Assembly: GCF_000278725.1 (NCBI RefSeq)
Contig: NZ_ALCA01000029.1
Coordinates: 1 to 24,610, forward strand
DNA from: Actinomyces sp. ICM47
Lineage (GTDB): Bacteria > Actinomycetota > Actinomycetes > Actinomycetales > Actinomycetaceae
Direction of reading: 5' to 3'
Length of the DNA stretch: 24,610 bases
The position numbers were made by a program, and so were the translations under genes. The notes below the pieces were generated by a model that saw nothing but the letters and a program-made list of their open reading frames with translations, was not told the DNA's origin and made no database searches. Shown piece by piece: positions 7,605-15,565 of this stretch (the stretch's first letter is position 1; every line of letters starts with the position of its first letter).

Positions 7605-8855
7605 ATGGCAGAAGAACTGCATTTCGAGAATCCTGCGGCGGCAGCCCAGGACCCGTCGACCGATGCCGAGTCGCTGCGGCAGCTGGCGTATCGCTATCCC
7701 GAGCTGCGTCCGGTAGTCGCCGCCCATCCCCATGCCTACCGCGGGCTGCTGGAATGGCTGCACCAGTTCAACGACCCGCAGGTCAACGCGGCGCTCGAGG
7801 CGCGCGATGACTACGACGGCTACATTGACTCCAACGGCTGCCTGGTCATGCGCGGTGACGTATCCGGTGCCGTCGCGGGGTCAACGATCCGCACCTCCGA
7901 GTCCGGCATGTACGTGCTGGGTCAGGGCGGCGTGGACTCCTACTCCCAGATTGAGCGCACGACCCCCTACAGCGCGGTGGCGGGCAAGAATTCGCCGGTC
8001 CCGCAGGTGGACAAGCGTGAACAGGTCGTCGCTCAGGTGCAACGCCAGTCGATCATGGGCAGCAAGGCCTCGCAGGATCCCGAGGCGACGGCGGTGTACC
8101 CCTCTCCCGTGACCAGTTCGAGCTATCCGGCGGCCGCGTCCTCCGCCACGGCCTCGTCGAGTACGGAATCCACCGCGCAGATCCCGCGGGCCTACATGCC
8201 CACACCCGCCGCCCGGCAGCCTGCGCAGGCGGCGCAGCCCGCGGCTGCGACGGCACCGAGCGGGCGTCGTTCGTTCCCGATGATGACGATCGTGCTCGTC
8301 AGCCTGGGTGTCGTCGCGGCGATCCTCCTGGGCATCGTCATCTTCGTGTTCACTCGCGGATACGAGGGACCCACGGGCGGTTCGACTCCGATGTCGTCGG
8401 CGTCCCCCTCGGAGAGTCCGAAGCCATCGGCGAGTGCTACCACGACCGAGGCCGTGAAGTACCCGGTACCCGCGGGAGCCGTGAAAGTCGATAGTTTCAC
8501 GATGCCTTCGCGCAACATCACCTGCTCCTTCGCGGATGACGGCGTGACCTGCGGTATTGCAGAGAGCAACTGGGCCGAGGAAGGCTACGCTTCCTGCTCC
8601 GGCGGTAAAGTCGGCGTTCTGAAGGCCACGAAGGACTCCGCGACCCAGTCGTGCGAGTCCTCAATGCCGTCGGGCGGCGAGACCGTCGCGCACGGCGTGG
8701 CCGCCGCGAAGGGCGATTACGCGTGCCGCTCCACGTCCGACGGCGTGACCTGCTGGAACACGAGGTCCGGCAAGTCCTTCGCCTTGGCCCGCGCCGGCTG
8801 GATGACCGGCACGAACGGTGAAATCACCCCCGCGAATTTCGCATGGAATCAGTAG
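7605..8855 (+). CDS. Membrane-anchored protein with N-terminal LRV-like region and extracellular Cys-containing domain
   Basis: A 416-residue protein. Residues about 10-60 (DAESLRQLAYRYPELRPVVAAHPHAY) look like the variant leucine-rich repeat (LRV) region found at the N-terminus of many actinobacterial membrane proteins. A Pro/Ala/Ser/Gln-rich linker follows, then one transmembrane helix at about 226-249 (MMTIVLVSLGVVAAILLGIV) and a Ser/Thr-rich stalk. The C-terminal exported domain has paired Cys residues in NITCSFADDGVTCGI, ASCSGGK, QSCESS and YACRSTSDGVTCWN, giving a disulfide-stabilised fold similar to DUF6636-type domains. Topology would be N-in, C-out. The start at 7605 follows GGAG with five-base spacing; an in-frame ATG at 7587 has no such site. 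The role is unknown; the intracellular LRV region suggests a protein-protein contact. Confidence 0.75.
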   Translation: MAEELHFENPAAAAQDPSTDAESLRQLAYRYPELRPVVAAHPHAYRGLLEWLHQFNDPQVNAALEARDDYDGYIDSNGCLVMRGDVSGAVAGSTIRTSESGMYVLGQGGVDSYSQIERTTPYSAVAGKNSPVPQVDKREQVVAQVQRQSIMGSKASQDPEATAVYPSPVTSSSYPAAASSATASSSTESTAQIPRAYMPTPAARQPAQAAQPAAATAPSGRRSFPMMTIVLVSLGVVAAILLGIVIFVFTRGYEGPTGGSTPMSSASPSESPKPSASATTTEAVKYPVPAGAVKVDSFTMPSRNITCSFADDGVTCGIAESNWAEEGYASCSGGKVGVLKATKDSATQSCESSMPSGGETVAHGVAAAKGDYACRSTSDGVTCWNTRSGKSFALARAGWMTGTNGEITPANFAWNQ

Positions 8856-8874
8856 CCTGACGCGCTCGCAGAGA

Positions 8875-8904
8875 CGGACCCCCGAGGAAATTCTCGGGGG
8901 TCCG
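8875..8904. terminator. Bidirectional hairpin terminator
   Basis: A perfect 12-base stem CGGACCCCCGAG (8875-8886) with CTCGGGGGTCCG (8893-8904) around a GAAATT loop, 19 bases after the stop of the LRV protein and between it and the convergent acyl-CoA dehydrogenase gene. Confidence 0.8.
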
Positions 8905-9032
8905 CTTGTCTCTCACGCAGGATGAGACCGGCGCGTGCTCGCTGGCTCGGGTGTGCTTCGGTGGTTCCTCAGTGGGCGTCCCCGGAGGGCACCCGAGGGC
9001 TACGCACGGACCCCGGCCTCGTACCTGGGAGG

Positions 9033-10181
9033 CTATTGAGCCTTCTCGATGGGTCCGAGGATCAGGTTCGCCCACGCGGCGTGTAGGGACTCCTGATCGG
9101 AGGGCTGGAAGAGGCCGGCGAGCGCGTCGCGGTACAGGCGCGAGAGCTCGTGCGTGTTGTAGTAGGCGCTGCCGCCGCACGCGCGCATTGCCTGCTCGAC
9201 GGCGCGCAGCGTGGCTTCGGCGGCTGCGTTCTTCGCGGCAGACAGCTGGGGCATCCAGGAGCGGCCGCGGTCCACGCCTGCGTCGATGTCGCGGGCAAGC
9301 TCGCGGATCTGCGGGCCGACCGCGTTCATGATGAGAGCGGCCTCCGCGATGCGCCAGCGGATGTCGGGGTCGTTGGAGTAGGTCGTCTGATTCTTCACCG
9401 AGCGGCGCGTCGCCACGTGCTCGGCGGCGACCTCGACGGCGCGCTCGCCGACGCCCTGGTAGGTGGCGGCCAGGAGGATCTCGAAGTGGGAGAAGATGCC
9501 GAAAATGACGGGGTCGGCGCTCGGACCGGGGTCCGTGATCGTCAGGATGCGCTCCTCGGGCACGGTGACGCCACGGAGGAAGGTGGTCATGGACTGGGTG
9601 GCGCGCATGCCCAGCGTGTCCCAGTCGTCCTTGATTGCGTAGCCCTCGTCAGAGCGGTGGACGATGCCGAACACGGACTTGGGGCCCTCCTCGGTCTCGG
9701 CCCGCCCGAAGATCAGCAGGCGCGTCCACACGGGGGATAGGGATGTGAAGATCTTGGTGCCCTCGAAGGAATAACCGCCCGCGTCGTTCGCGGTTGCGCG
9801 CGTCGTGGAGCCGAAGAGCACGAGGTCGTTGCCGGGTTCGGAGATGCCGAAGCCGAAGACCTCGCCTGCGGCCGCGTCGCGCAGGATTTGCTCGCCGCGC
9901 GCGTTGCCGTGGGCGACCAGGTAGCGTCCCAGGCCGACGATGATCTGGTGCATGTTGATGCCCAGCGCCGTGCCGGGCGCAGCTTTGGCGAGCGCCGTCT
10001 GTTCGGCGGCGATCTCGGCCAGGCTCAGGCCTGCGCCACCGTATTCAGTGGGGACGAACGCGGCGAGGTACCCGGCGTCGCGCAGGTCGGCGAGGTCTGC
10101 CTCGGGGTAGGTGTTGTGCGCGTCCGCGTCGGCGGCGCGCTCGTGGATGCGGGCGAGCAGGTCGGTGTCCAGGAAGCTCAT
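9033..10181 (-). CDS. Acyl-CoA dehydrogenase family protein
   Basis: A 382-residue flavoprotein of the acyl-CoA dehydrogenase superfamily. The N-terminal all-alpha domain holds the substrate-entry segment FVPTEYGGAGLSLAEIA. The middle beta domain carries the FAD/substrate signature FGFGISEPGNDLVLFGSTTRAT (the usual position of the xxxTEPxxGSD motif, here SEPGND) and EGTKIFTSLSPVW. DDWDTLGMRATQSMTTFLRGVTVPEERIL matches the conserved GxRGSxTxxLxFxxVxVP block. The C-terminal helical domain ends with AMRACGGSAYYNTHELSRLYRDA. The changes in these motifs suggest a divergent member, not a classical fatty-acid beta-oxidation enzyme. The substrate is unknown and no beta-oxidation partners are nearby. 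The start at 10181 follows AAAGAGG with six-base spacing. Confidence 0.88.
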   Translation of the reverse strand: MSFLDTDLLARIHERAADADAHNTYPEADLADLRDAGYLAAFVPTEYGGAGLSLAEIAAEQTALAKAAPGTALGINMHQIIVGLGRYLVAHGNARGEQILRDAAAGEVFGFGISEPGNDLVLFGSTTRATANDAGGYSFEGTKIFTSLSPVWTRLLIFGRAETEEGPKSVFGIVHRSDEGYAIKDDWDTLGMRATQSMTTFLRGVTVPEERILTITDPGPSADPVIFGIFSHFEILLAATYQGVGERAVEVAAEHVATRRSVKNQTTYSNDPDIRWRIAEAALIMNAVGPQIRELARDIDAGVDRGRSWMPQLSAAKNAAAEATLRAVEQAMRACGGSAYYNTHELSRLYRDALAGLFQPSDQESLHAAWANLILGPIEKAQ

Positions 10182-10432
10182 CGCGGTCCTCTTTCGTGGT
10201 CGGTGCATGGACGAGGCCGTGGCCGCCTCACGCTCGAACCGCACGCCGGGTGGGCGCTCTGACCGCGCATTCGGGGCCCGAGAGGCGGGCTGCGCGGCGA
10301 TTCTGGGCGAGGACGGGAGCCTGCGCTTAGGGTGTCCTTACTGTATCGCGGAGGTGGGCGAGGGCGAGATGTAACGCTCCTGACGGGGCGTTGTCTGGCC
10401 TCAGGCCGCCCCTATTCGATAGTGTTGAGACC

Positions 10433-11038
10433 GTGAGTACACCGAACGAGCCCATCCACACCCTCACTCCGCGTCAGCGATTCCTGCGCGAGCGTCAGGA
10501 GCGTCAAAATCTGACGTTCGCGATCGTGAGCGTCGCGATGATCGTCATTGCGGCGCTAGCGGCCCTCGTGTTCTCGGGAATCGTGTCGATTCCCTTCGGT
10601 AACAGCTTCTCCGTGAAGGTTAAGTACGCCGAGGTGGGCGATATTCCCTGCCCGACGGCGGATTCGAAGCCGGTGGCCCCCTCTCAAGTGTCGGTCACGG
10701 TCATCAACACGACTCAGCATCAGGGCCTGGCCTCCAAGGCCACGGACATGCTCACAACCGCCGGCTTCCAGACGGAAGAACCCAAGAACGACGACATCGA
10801 ATACACGGGTAAGGTGCGCATCACCGCCGGGGTGAACGGCGTCGACAACGCGTACTCGGTGGCCCGATTCTTCCCGGGTGCCCACGTGCGCCTCACTGAG
10901 GCGACGGACTCCACCGTCACGGTCGAGCTAGGAACGTTCTACGATGACGCGATGAGCGCCGAGGACGTTCAGCGCGTCCTGAAGTCGACCGACCCCATCG
11001 AGCAGCCCGCGAAGTGCCGCCCGATGTCTGGTTCCTAA
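10433..11038 (+). CDS. LytR C-terminal domain (LytR_C) membrane protein
   Basis: A 201-residue protein: a short charged cytoplasmic N-terminus (TPRQRFLRERQERQ), one transmembrane helix at about residues 29-51 (TFAIVSVAMIVIAALAALVF) and an extracellular C-terminal region beginning with PSQVSVTVINTTQHQGLASKATDMLTTAGFQ. The VxVxNxTxxxGLAxxxxxxLxxxGF pattern is the hallmark of the LytR_C domain, which accompanies LCP cell-wall ligases or stands alone in actinobacteria. The precise function of stand-alone forms is not established. The GTG at 10433 begins MSTPNEP. No Shine-Dalgarno is evident, but TAGTGT (10420-10425) ends seven bases before the GTG, consistent with a leaderless transcript. Convergent with the App1-type gene. 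Confidence 0.85.
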   Translation: MSTPNEPIHTLTPRQRFLRERQERQNLTFAIVSVAMIVIAALAALVFSGIVSIPFGNSFSVKVKYAEVGDIPCPTADSKPVAPSQVSVTVINTTQHQGLASKATDMLTTAGFQTEEPKNDDIEYTGKVRITAGVNGVDNAYSVARFFPGAHVRLTEATDSTVTVELGTFYDDAMSAEDVQRVLKSTDPIEQPAKCRPMSGS

Positions 11039-11060
11039 GCGCGGACGCACGAGCAACGCG

Positions 11061-11086
11061 GAAGGCCGCCCCTCGGGGCGGCCTTC
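11061..11086. terminator. Bidirectional hairpin terminator between LytR_C and App1 genes
   Basis: GAAGGCCGCCCC (11061-11072) and GGGGCGGCCTTC (11075-11086) form a perfect 12-base inverted repeat with a two-base centre, 22 bases after the LytR_C stop, between convergent genes. Confidence 0.8.
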
Positions 11087-11143
11087 ATGCGTCAGAGCGG
11101 TCGGACACGGCTTGTTTCACGGGCCGTTTCACGGTCCGATCCC

Positions 11144-12391
11144 TCAACGGTGGGAGAGCGGACCGGCTGTGCCCCGGCCTCGTATATTATCCAGCAGTGC
11201 GTAACCGTTCGACCCGTACCAGACGGGCACGCGCTCGGGTACGGTCCACAGCGCGTCGGGGACCATGGCCTCGAAGCTGCCGTGCGACATGAACTGCTCG
11301 ATCTCGGAGAGAGAACGGATCGCGATTCCGGCCACACAGTGCGGAAAATCGCGTGCAAACTCGGCGTAGATTTCGGGGTCACGTTGCCCGTCGTCGCCTA
11401 CCAAGAGCCAGCGCACGTGCGGGAACATGCGGGCCAGGCGGCGCAGCTCGCGACGCTTGTGCTCGGGGCCGGAGCGGAACCAGCCCGTGTTCGACGGGCC
11501 GAAGTCCGTCATGAGGAAGCCTCCCGCCGGGTACCCGCTGCGCTCCAGGAACGAACGAAGCGTCGGCACAACGTTCCATGCGCCGGTCGACAGGTACATG
11601 ATCGGGGCGTGCGTGCCCTCCGGAACCCCCTCCGACGAGGCTGAGGACATCGTTAGCGTCGTCAGCAGTTCCGCCATGCCGGGGACGGCCTCGCGTGAGG
11701 AGACGCGATCCAGGAACGCGTGCTTGGCCGCTGTGACCAGTCGCGGGAGCATAGACACCATGACGGTGTCGTCGATGTCGGAGACCACGCCGAAATGCTC
11801 GTCGTCGGACACGATGCGTACGCGCACACAGGCGGGTCGACCGGCGCGGATACGGCCCTTGCGGGGACGCTCGTACATCGCCGAGGGCGGGGCCGGCAGC
11901 GGGGTCGCCGTGCGCAGGGTGGTGGCGAGCTTGGCGGCCGTCTCCTCGGACATACCGAGCGCACGCACGTCGCCCGCGTGCAGGACTTGGATGGTCGCGT
12001 TATGCCAGCCGGGGTCGAGGCCGTGGCCCAGCACCGTGATGTCGACGAATCCACCGCGATCCGCGAAAGCAAGCCGACGCGCGTTGCCGACCGTAACGAG
12101 CACTGGCTGACGAGGGACCTGCGCGTTGAAGAACTGGCGCCATCCTCGGCGGGTTTGCAGCCAGGAGCGGGTATCGTCGCCGCGCGCCATGAGGACGCGG
12201 CCCAGGATACGGGCGCTACGTTGAGAGCCGATTCCCCCGAAGCCGACGACGCCCGGGTAGAACCAACCTTTCGACATGGCACCTACCAACAGTGTGGACG
12301 CGAACTCGCCCGCGCCGGCGGTCAGTGCCAGGGCGAGCGAGGGAGACTCGTCATCGATGAGAGGGGGACGGAACAACATCAGGCCAATCAT
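11144..12391 (-). CDS. App1-family (DUF2183) phosphatase
   Basis: A 415-residue protein. HAD-type phosphatase motif I is seen at D205-I-D-D-T209 in [14 protein letters not shown], with a downstream acidic motif [11 protein letters not shown] (332-342) matching the App1/DUF2183 C-terminal block; ISTGAWN-like [22 protein letters not shown] lies between them. App1 proteins are phosphatidate phosphatases in yeast; the bacterial substrate is unknown. The N-terminal part ([22 protein letters not shown]) is the usual beta-sandwich region preceding the phosphatase domain. Alternative starts are M1 at 12391 and an ATG at 12379; neither has a strong ribosome binding site. The last codons ([14 protein letters not shown]) run through a GCCCCGGCCTCGT block shared with non-coding hairpins, so the C-terminal tail may be recently appended. 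A good promoter lies upstream. Confidence 0.85.
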   Translation of the reverse strand: MIGLMLFRPPLIDDESPSLALALTAGAGEFASTLLVGAMSKGWFYPGVVGFGGIGSQRSARILGRVLMARGDDTRSWLQTRRGWRQFFNAQVPRQPVLVTVGNARRLAFADRGGFVDITVLGHGLDPGWHNATIQVLHAGDVRALGMSEETAAKLATTLRTATPLPAPPSAMYERPRKGRIRAGRPACVRVRIVSDDEHFGVVSDIDDTVMVSMLPRLVTAAKHAFLDRVSSREAVPGMAELLTTLTMSSASSEGVPEGTHAPIMYLSTGAWNVVPTLRSFLERSGYPAGGFLMTDFGPSNTGWFRSGPEHKRRELRRLARMFPHVRWLLVGDDGQRDPEIYAEFARDFPHCVAGIAIRSLSEIEQFMSHGSFEAMVPDALWTVPERVPVWYGSNGYALLDNIRGRGTAGPLSHR

Positions 12392-12442
12392 AGAGCCAAT
12401 GCACCGGGGAAGCGCAAGCTCCGGAGCGACGGAGCCGCGGGT

Positions 12443-12471
12443 ACCCTATGACAGTCTGACCGCATAGTCAA
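12443..12471 (-). promoter_or_regulatory. SigA-type promoter for the App1-family gene
   Basis: Read on the minus strand: TTGACT (12471-12466), a 17-base spacer and TAGGGT (12448-12443). This is close to the actinobacterial housekeeping consensus and is placed about 52 bases upstream of the ATG at 12391. Confidence 0.6.
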
Positions 12472-12550
12472 GACGAGTGTCGTGTGCTGGTTGTGCGCCT
12501 GTCCACTGCGGTGCGGGTCTCGTCGTTAAGCAGTTGTCAGAGGGGACGTC

Positions 12551-12739
12551 ATGATGCGGCGTCACGTGTTTGTGACCGCGGTTGTTCACTTTGTGAAACG
12601 GGGTCTGGGCGCGATTCTCGGGCTGGTGCTTCTGCTGCTAGTCGGTGTGGGGGTGTGTAGCCGCGCTACGCCGCTTAGTCGAGGAGCAGCGGCGGCTTCG
12701 GCTGAGCTTCGCTCTTGCGCAGTGCGGGCAGGCCGATGA
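12551..12739 (+). CDS. Possible small membrane protein (62 aa), overlapping MFS 3' end
   Basis: An ATG preceded by AGAGGGG with five-base spacing starts a 62-residue frame: a basic N-terminus (MMRRHVFVTAVVHFVKRG) followed by a strongly hydrophobic helix (LGAILGLVLLLLVGVGV) and then an Ala/Arg-rich tail. The tail overlaps the last 65 bases of the convergent MFS gene antisense, so the C-terminal third is probably shaped by that gene. The good ribosome binding site and signal-anchor-like N-terminus are the only support; no family is recognised. Confidence 0.25.
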   Translation: MMRRHVFVTAVVHFVKRGLGAILGLVLLLLVGVGVCSRATPLSRGAAAASAELRSCAVRAGR

Positions 12740-13892
12740 GCATGAGAGCGACCATCGCCCACCCGGCACCGGCCATGGTCAGCAGGCCGCCGCGCGCACC
12801 GATCGAGTCGATTGCGGGCCCAGCGATCGCCGTGCCCAGGGAAGTGCCGAGGTTGATCGACGTCGACATCCAGGTCAGGCCCTCCGTGAGCTTCGCGGCG
12901 GACACGGACTTCTGGATGATGATGTTGACGTTCGTCATCGTGGGGGCGCAGGTGAGGCCCGTGATGAGGATGACGGCGGCCATCGTCCAGATGTTGAAGG
13001 CCACCGGGAAGAAACTCATGCCGATCGCCATCAGGATGACGCCGATTGCGAAGAGCTGCCAGGTGGGTCGTCTCCACGTGCGGGCACCGTAGACGAGCGC
13101 GGCAGACAGCGAGCCGATCGAGAAGAGCGCCAGGAGGATGCCGCCGAGCGCGGGGACACCCAGCTCCTCGGTGAAGCTGACCATCGAGACCTCCATCGCG
13201 CCGAACGTCGTGCCCATGCCGATGTAGGTGGCTGCCATGACGAGGACGACGGGCTTGCGGATGACGGACTCGCGCGGGGCATTCGGGTCGTAGGGAATGA
13301 TCGCGGGCTCGGAGGAGCGCCGCGACAGGAAGAGCGTGCCGCCCACGGCCAGGGCGATGATGGAGATGGCGAGGCCGGTGCCGGGGTGCAGGGCGGTGCC
13401 GAGGACCGTGGAGAGCACGGGACCCACGATGTACACGAACTCGTCGACCGCAGACTCGAGGGCGTAGGCGGTCGTCAGCTGGCCCGGCTTGTCTAGGATC
13501 GTGGTCCAGCGTGAGCGGACGAGAGCGCCGGGCGCACCCCACGTGGCACCCGCGAGGGCAGCCGGAATGAAGAGCAACCATTCGGGGGCATGCATGAAGA
13601 CGGCCGCGACCAGTGCGGACATGGACAGGACCGAGATGACCCACGCGGGACCCATGACGCGTAACTGCCCGTGGCGGTCGACCTGACGCGCGAGGATCGG
13701 CGCGCAGATCGCCATGACGATGATGTTGACCGCCGAGACAGCGCCGGCCAGCGTGTAGTTGCCGTACTCTGCCCGCACCATGAGGATTATCGACAGGCCC
13801 ACCATGGACATCGGCAGGCGCAGAATCAGTCCGGCAGCAGAAAACTTCCAGGCCTGACGGTAACGCAAAATGTCGAGATAGGTACCCAGCAT
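12675..13892 (-). CDS. MFS transporter
   Basis: A 405-residue polytopic membrane protein with about 12 hydrophobic segments in two six-helix halves separated by a polar loop (RRSSEPAIIPYDPNAPRESVIRKP). A basic loop between helices 2 and 3 (ARQVDRHGQLRVMGPAW) occupies the place of the MFS motif A. Motifs such as LVRSRWTTILDKPGQLTTAYALESAVDEFVYIVGPVL are typical of the actinobacterial drug-efflux/sugar-efflux-like MFS branch. The substrate is not predictable. The ATG at 13892 lacks a spaced Shine-Dalgarno. On the minus strand TAGAAT ends six bases before the ATG, suggesting a leaderless transcript. A hairpin at 13981-14015 separates it from nirK upstream on the same strand. Confidence 0.9.
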   Translation of the reverse strand: MLGTYLDILRYRQAWKFSAAGLILRLPMSMVGLSIILMVRAEYGNYTLAGAVSAVNIIVMAICAPILARQVDRHGQLRVMGPAWVISVLSMSALVAAVFMHAPEWLLFIPAALAGATWGAPGALVRSRWTTILDKPGQLTTAYALESAVDEFVYIVGPVLSTVLGTALHPGTGLAISIIALAVGGTLFLSRRSSEPAIIPYDPNAPRESVIRKPVVLVMAATYIGMGTTFGAMEVSMVSFTEELGVPALGGILLALFSIGSLSAALVYGARTWRRPTWQLFAIGVILMAIGMSFFPVAFNIWTMAAVILITGLTCAPTMTNVNIIIQKSVSAAKLTEGLTWMSTSINLGTSLGTAIAGPAIDSIGARGGLLTMAGAGWAMVALMLIGLPALRKSEAQPKPPLLLD

Positions 13893-13980
13893 CCCACCAT
13901 TCTATCGTCGGTCGAAGGACGGCAGCGCCGGTCGCAATGGGGCGTATCTAACCCCCTTCCGAGCGTGAGAGCGGGACGCA

Positions 13981-14015
13981 GCCACGGCCTCGTCGAAAGT
14001 GGACGAGGCCGTGGC
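13981..14015 (-). terminator. Hairpin terminator after nirK (GAGGCCG family)
   Basis: GCCACGGCCTCGTC (13981-13994) and GACGAGGCCGTGGC (14002-14015) form a perfect 14-base stem with a seven-base loop, 18 bases past the nirK stop and upstream of the MFS gene. Confidence 0.8.
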
Positions 14016-14032
14016 CGGGAGAGCGAAAAGGC

Positions 14033-15565
14033 TCAGTCGGTCACCTCGAAGACGCCGGTCTGGCCCTTTTCCGCCAGGGAGAGCGCGTGGTTTACGAAGG
14101 AGTAGTGGCCGGCCTCCAGAGGCGTGAATTCGACGAACCCGCCCTCGGCGGCACCCAGGGTCAGGACCTGGCCCCAGCCGCCGCCTGACCCGCCGCCGCG
14201 GATCACGTAGGCGCCCTCGCGCCACACGGTGTCGAACTGGGTGCCCACGACATGGAAGGTGGTCGCCAGGTTCGGACCCGCGTCCATGACCCACACGCGT
14301 ACGCGCTCGTTGGTCCTGATCTGGATGGGGTGCGCCTTGTACTGGAAGGGCACGCCGTTGAAGGCCATTGCGTTGGGTTGCAGGGCCGACAGGAGCGAGG
14401 CGTCGGCGCTCTGCCCGTCCGCGCCCAGGTAGAGCTCGGAGGCGATCATGACGTACTCGCGATCGACCGTGTCCAGGTCGGTCGGGTCGATGACGACAGC
14501 ACCGAACATGCCGTTCGCGATGTGCATCGACATCGGCGCGGTCGAGCAATGGTAGAGCCAGATGCCCGCGTTCTTCGCGACGAACGTGTACTCAAGGCTC
14601 TGCCCGGGCTCGATCGAGTGCATGACGTTGTCGGGAGCGACGAGGCCCGCGTGGAAGTCCAGCGAGTGGCTCATCGTCCCGTTGTTCACGAGCGTGATGT
14701 GGAAGGTGTCGCCGATGTGTCCGCGCAGGATCGGTCCGGGGGCGTCCCCGTTGAAGGTCCACGTCTGGCGGGTCAGCGTGTCGGTGACGTTGGTCGTCTG
14801 CTCGGTGACCGTGAAGGTGTAGTGGCGCTCGGTCTCGCTCGTAGCCGGTGGTAGGACCGGGTCGCGCGGGGTGATTGTCGCCGCGTAGTCCGTCAGGGCC
14901 GTCGGGCTGGCGGGGCCTGCGGCGGCGTCCTGGCCGTGGTCGTGCCCGTGGTGCGCGTGGCTGCCCGAGGCCGAGGTCCCCGAGGAGGACGAGGAACCCG
15001 ATGACGCGCCCGTGGCCTGCACGTGCAGCGTCATGCCCATCTCGCGGTGACCCGGCAGGGAGCACCAGCCCTCGACGTCGCCGCCGATGACGCCGAGATC
15101 CAGCTCCTTCGTCTCGCCCGCGGCGAGCGACCCGGAGGATACGCCCGTCTCGAACACCAGATCGTGGCGCTGATCCCCCGAGTTCGTGAAGTCGATGATG
15201 AGGCGGTCGCCAACTGGCACCTCGATGTGGTTGGGCGTAAACGCCATACCCTCGACGCCCACCGACACGCGGGTCGTGTGCCCGGTCGGCGTCACTGACG
15301 AGGTCGTGGTTGCGCTCCCCGTTCCCGTGCCCTGCGTAGTGGGTGCGGTGGGGTTAGACAGGAAGACAGCGAGGGCAAGCGCCACGACGGAGACGACACC
15401 GATGATTGCGCCCGCCGTGCGGCTCACGGGCGAGTGGTCGCCCGTCGGGCTCATGCGCAGCTTGGGGTTTCCCGTCGCACCGCCCTTCGACGCTGATGTC
15501 TTCGGGACGGGTGTCTTCGGGTTCTTACCTCCCGACGGCGACGCAGACAGGTTCAGGTCAGCCAC
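14033..15565 (-). CDS. nirK: Copper-containing nitrite reductase with N-terminal cupredoxin domain
   Basis: A 510-residue membrane-anchored enzyme reducing nitrite to nitric oxide. It has a Ser/Lys-rich cytoplasmic tail, a transmembrane helix (53-70), an extra cupredoxin domain (about 98-186, type 1 copper ligands H134, C168, H173, M178), a His-rich linker (203-210) and the two-cupredoxin NirK core (about 250-510). Against Alcaligenes NirK numbering the core keeps every copper residue: type 1 copper H300, C340, H348, M353 (H95, C136, H145, M150); type 2 copper H305, H339, H493 (H100, H135, H306); and catalytic D303 and H438 (D98, H255). The GTG start follows AAGGAGG with five-base spacing and overlaps the upstream stop by 8 nt. 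The extra N-terminal cupredoxin recalls Hyphomicrobium NirK and may deliver electrons. Databases may simply call it a multicopper oxidase. Last gene of a three-gene operon. Confidence 0.9.
   Translation of the reverse strand: MADLNLSASPSGGKNPKTPVPKTSASKGGATGNPKLRMSPTGDHSPVSRTAGAIIGVVSVVALALAVFLSNPTAPTTQGTGTGSATTTSSVTPTGHTTRVSVGVEGMAFTPNHIEVPVGDRLIIDFTNSGDQRHDLVFETGVSSGSLAAGETKELDLGVIGGDVEGWCSLPGHREMGMTLHVQATGASSGSSSSSGTSASGSHAHHGHDHGQDAAAGPASPTALTDYAATITPRDPVLPPATSETERHYTFTVTEQTTNVTDTLTRQTWTFNGDAPGPILRGHIGDTFHITLVNNGTMSHSLDFHAGLVAPDNVMHSIEPGQSLEYTFVAKNAGIWLYHCSTAPMSMHIANGMFGAVVIDPTDLDTVDREYVMIASELYLGADGQSADASLLSALQPNAMAFNGVPFQYKAHPIQIRTNERVRVWVMDAGPNLATTFHVVGTQFDTVWREGAYVIRGGGSGGGWGQVLTLGAAEGGFVEFTPLEAGHYSFVNHALSLAEKGQTGVFEVTD

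Noticed and set aside
12586..13644. A 352-codon frame on the minus strand in the MFS region
   Set aside because: It is a shadow of the MFS gene: the translation is Arg/His/Pro-rich, whereas the neighbouring frame gives a 12-helix transporter.
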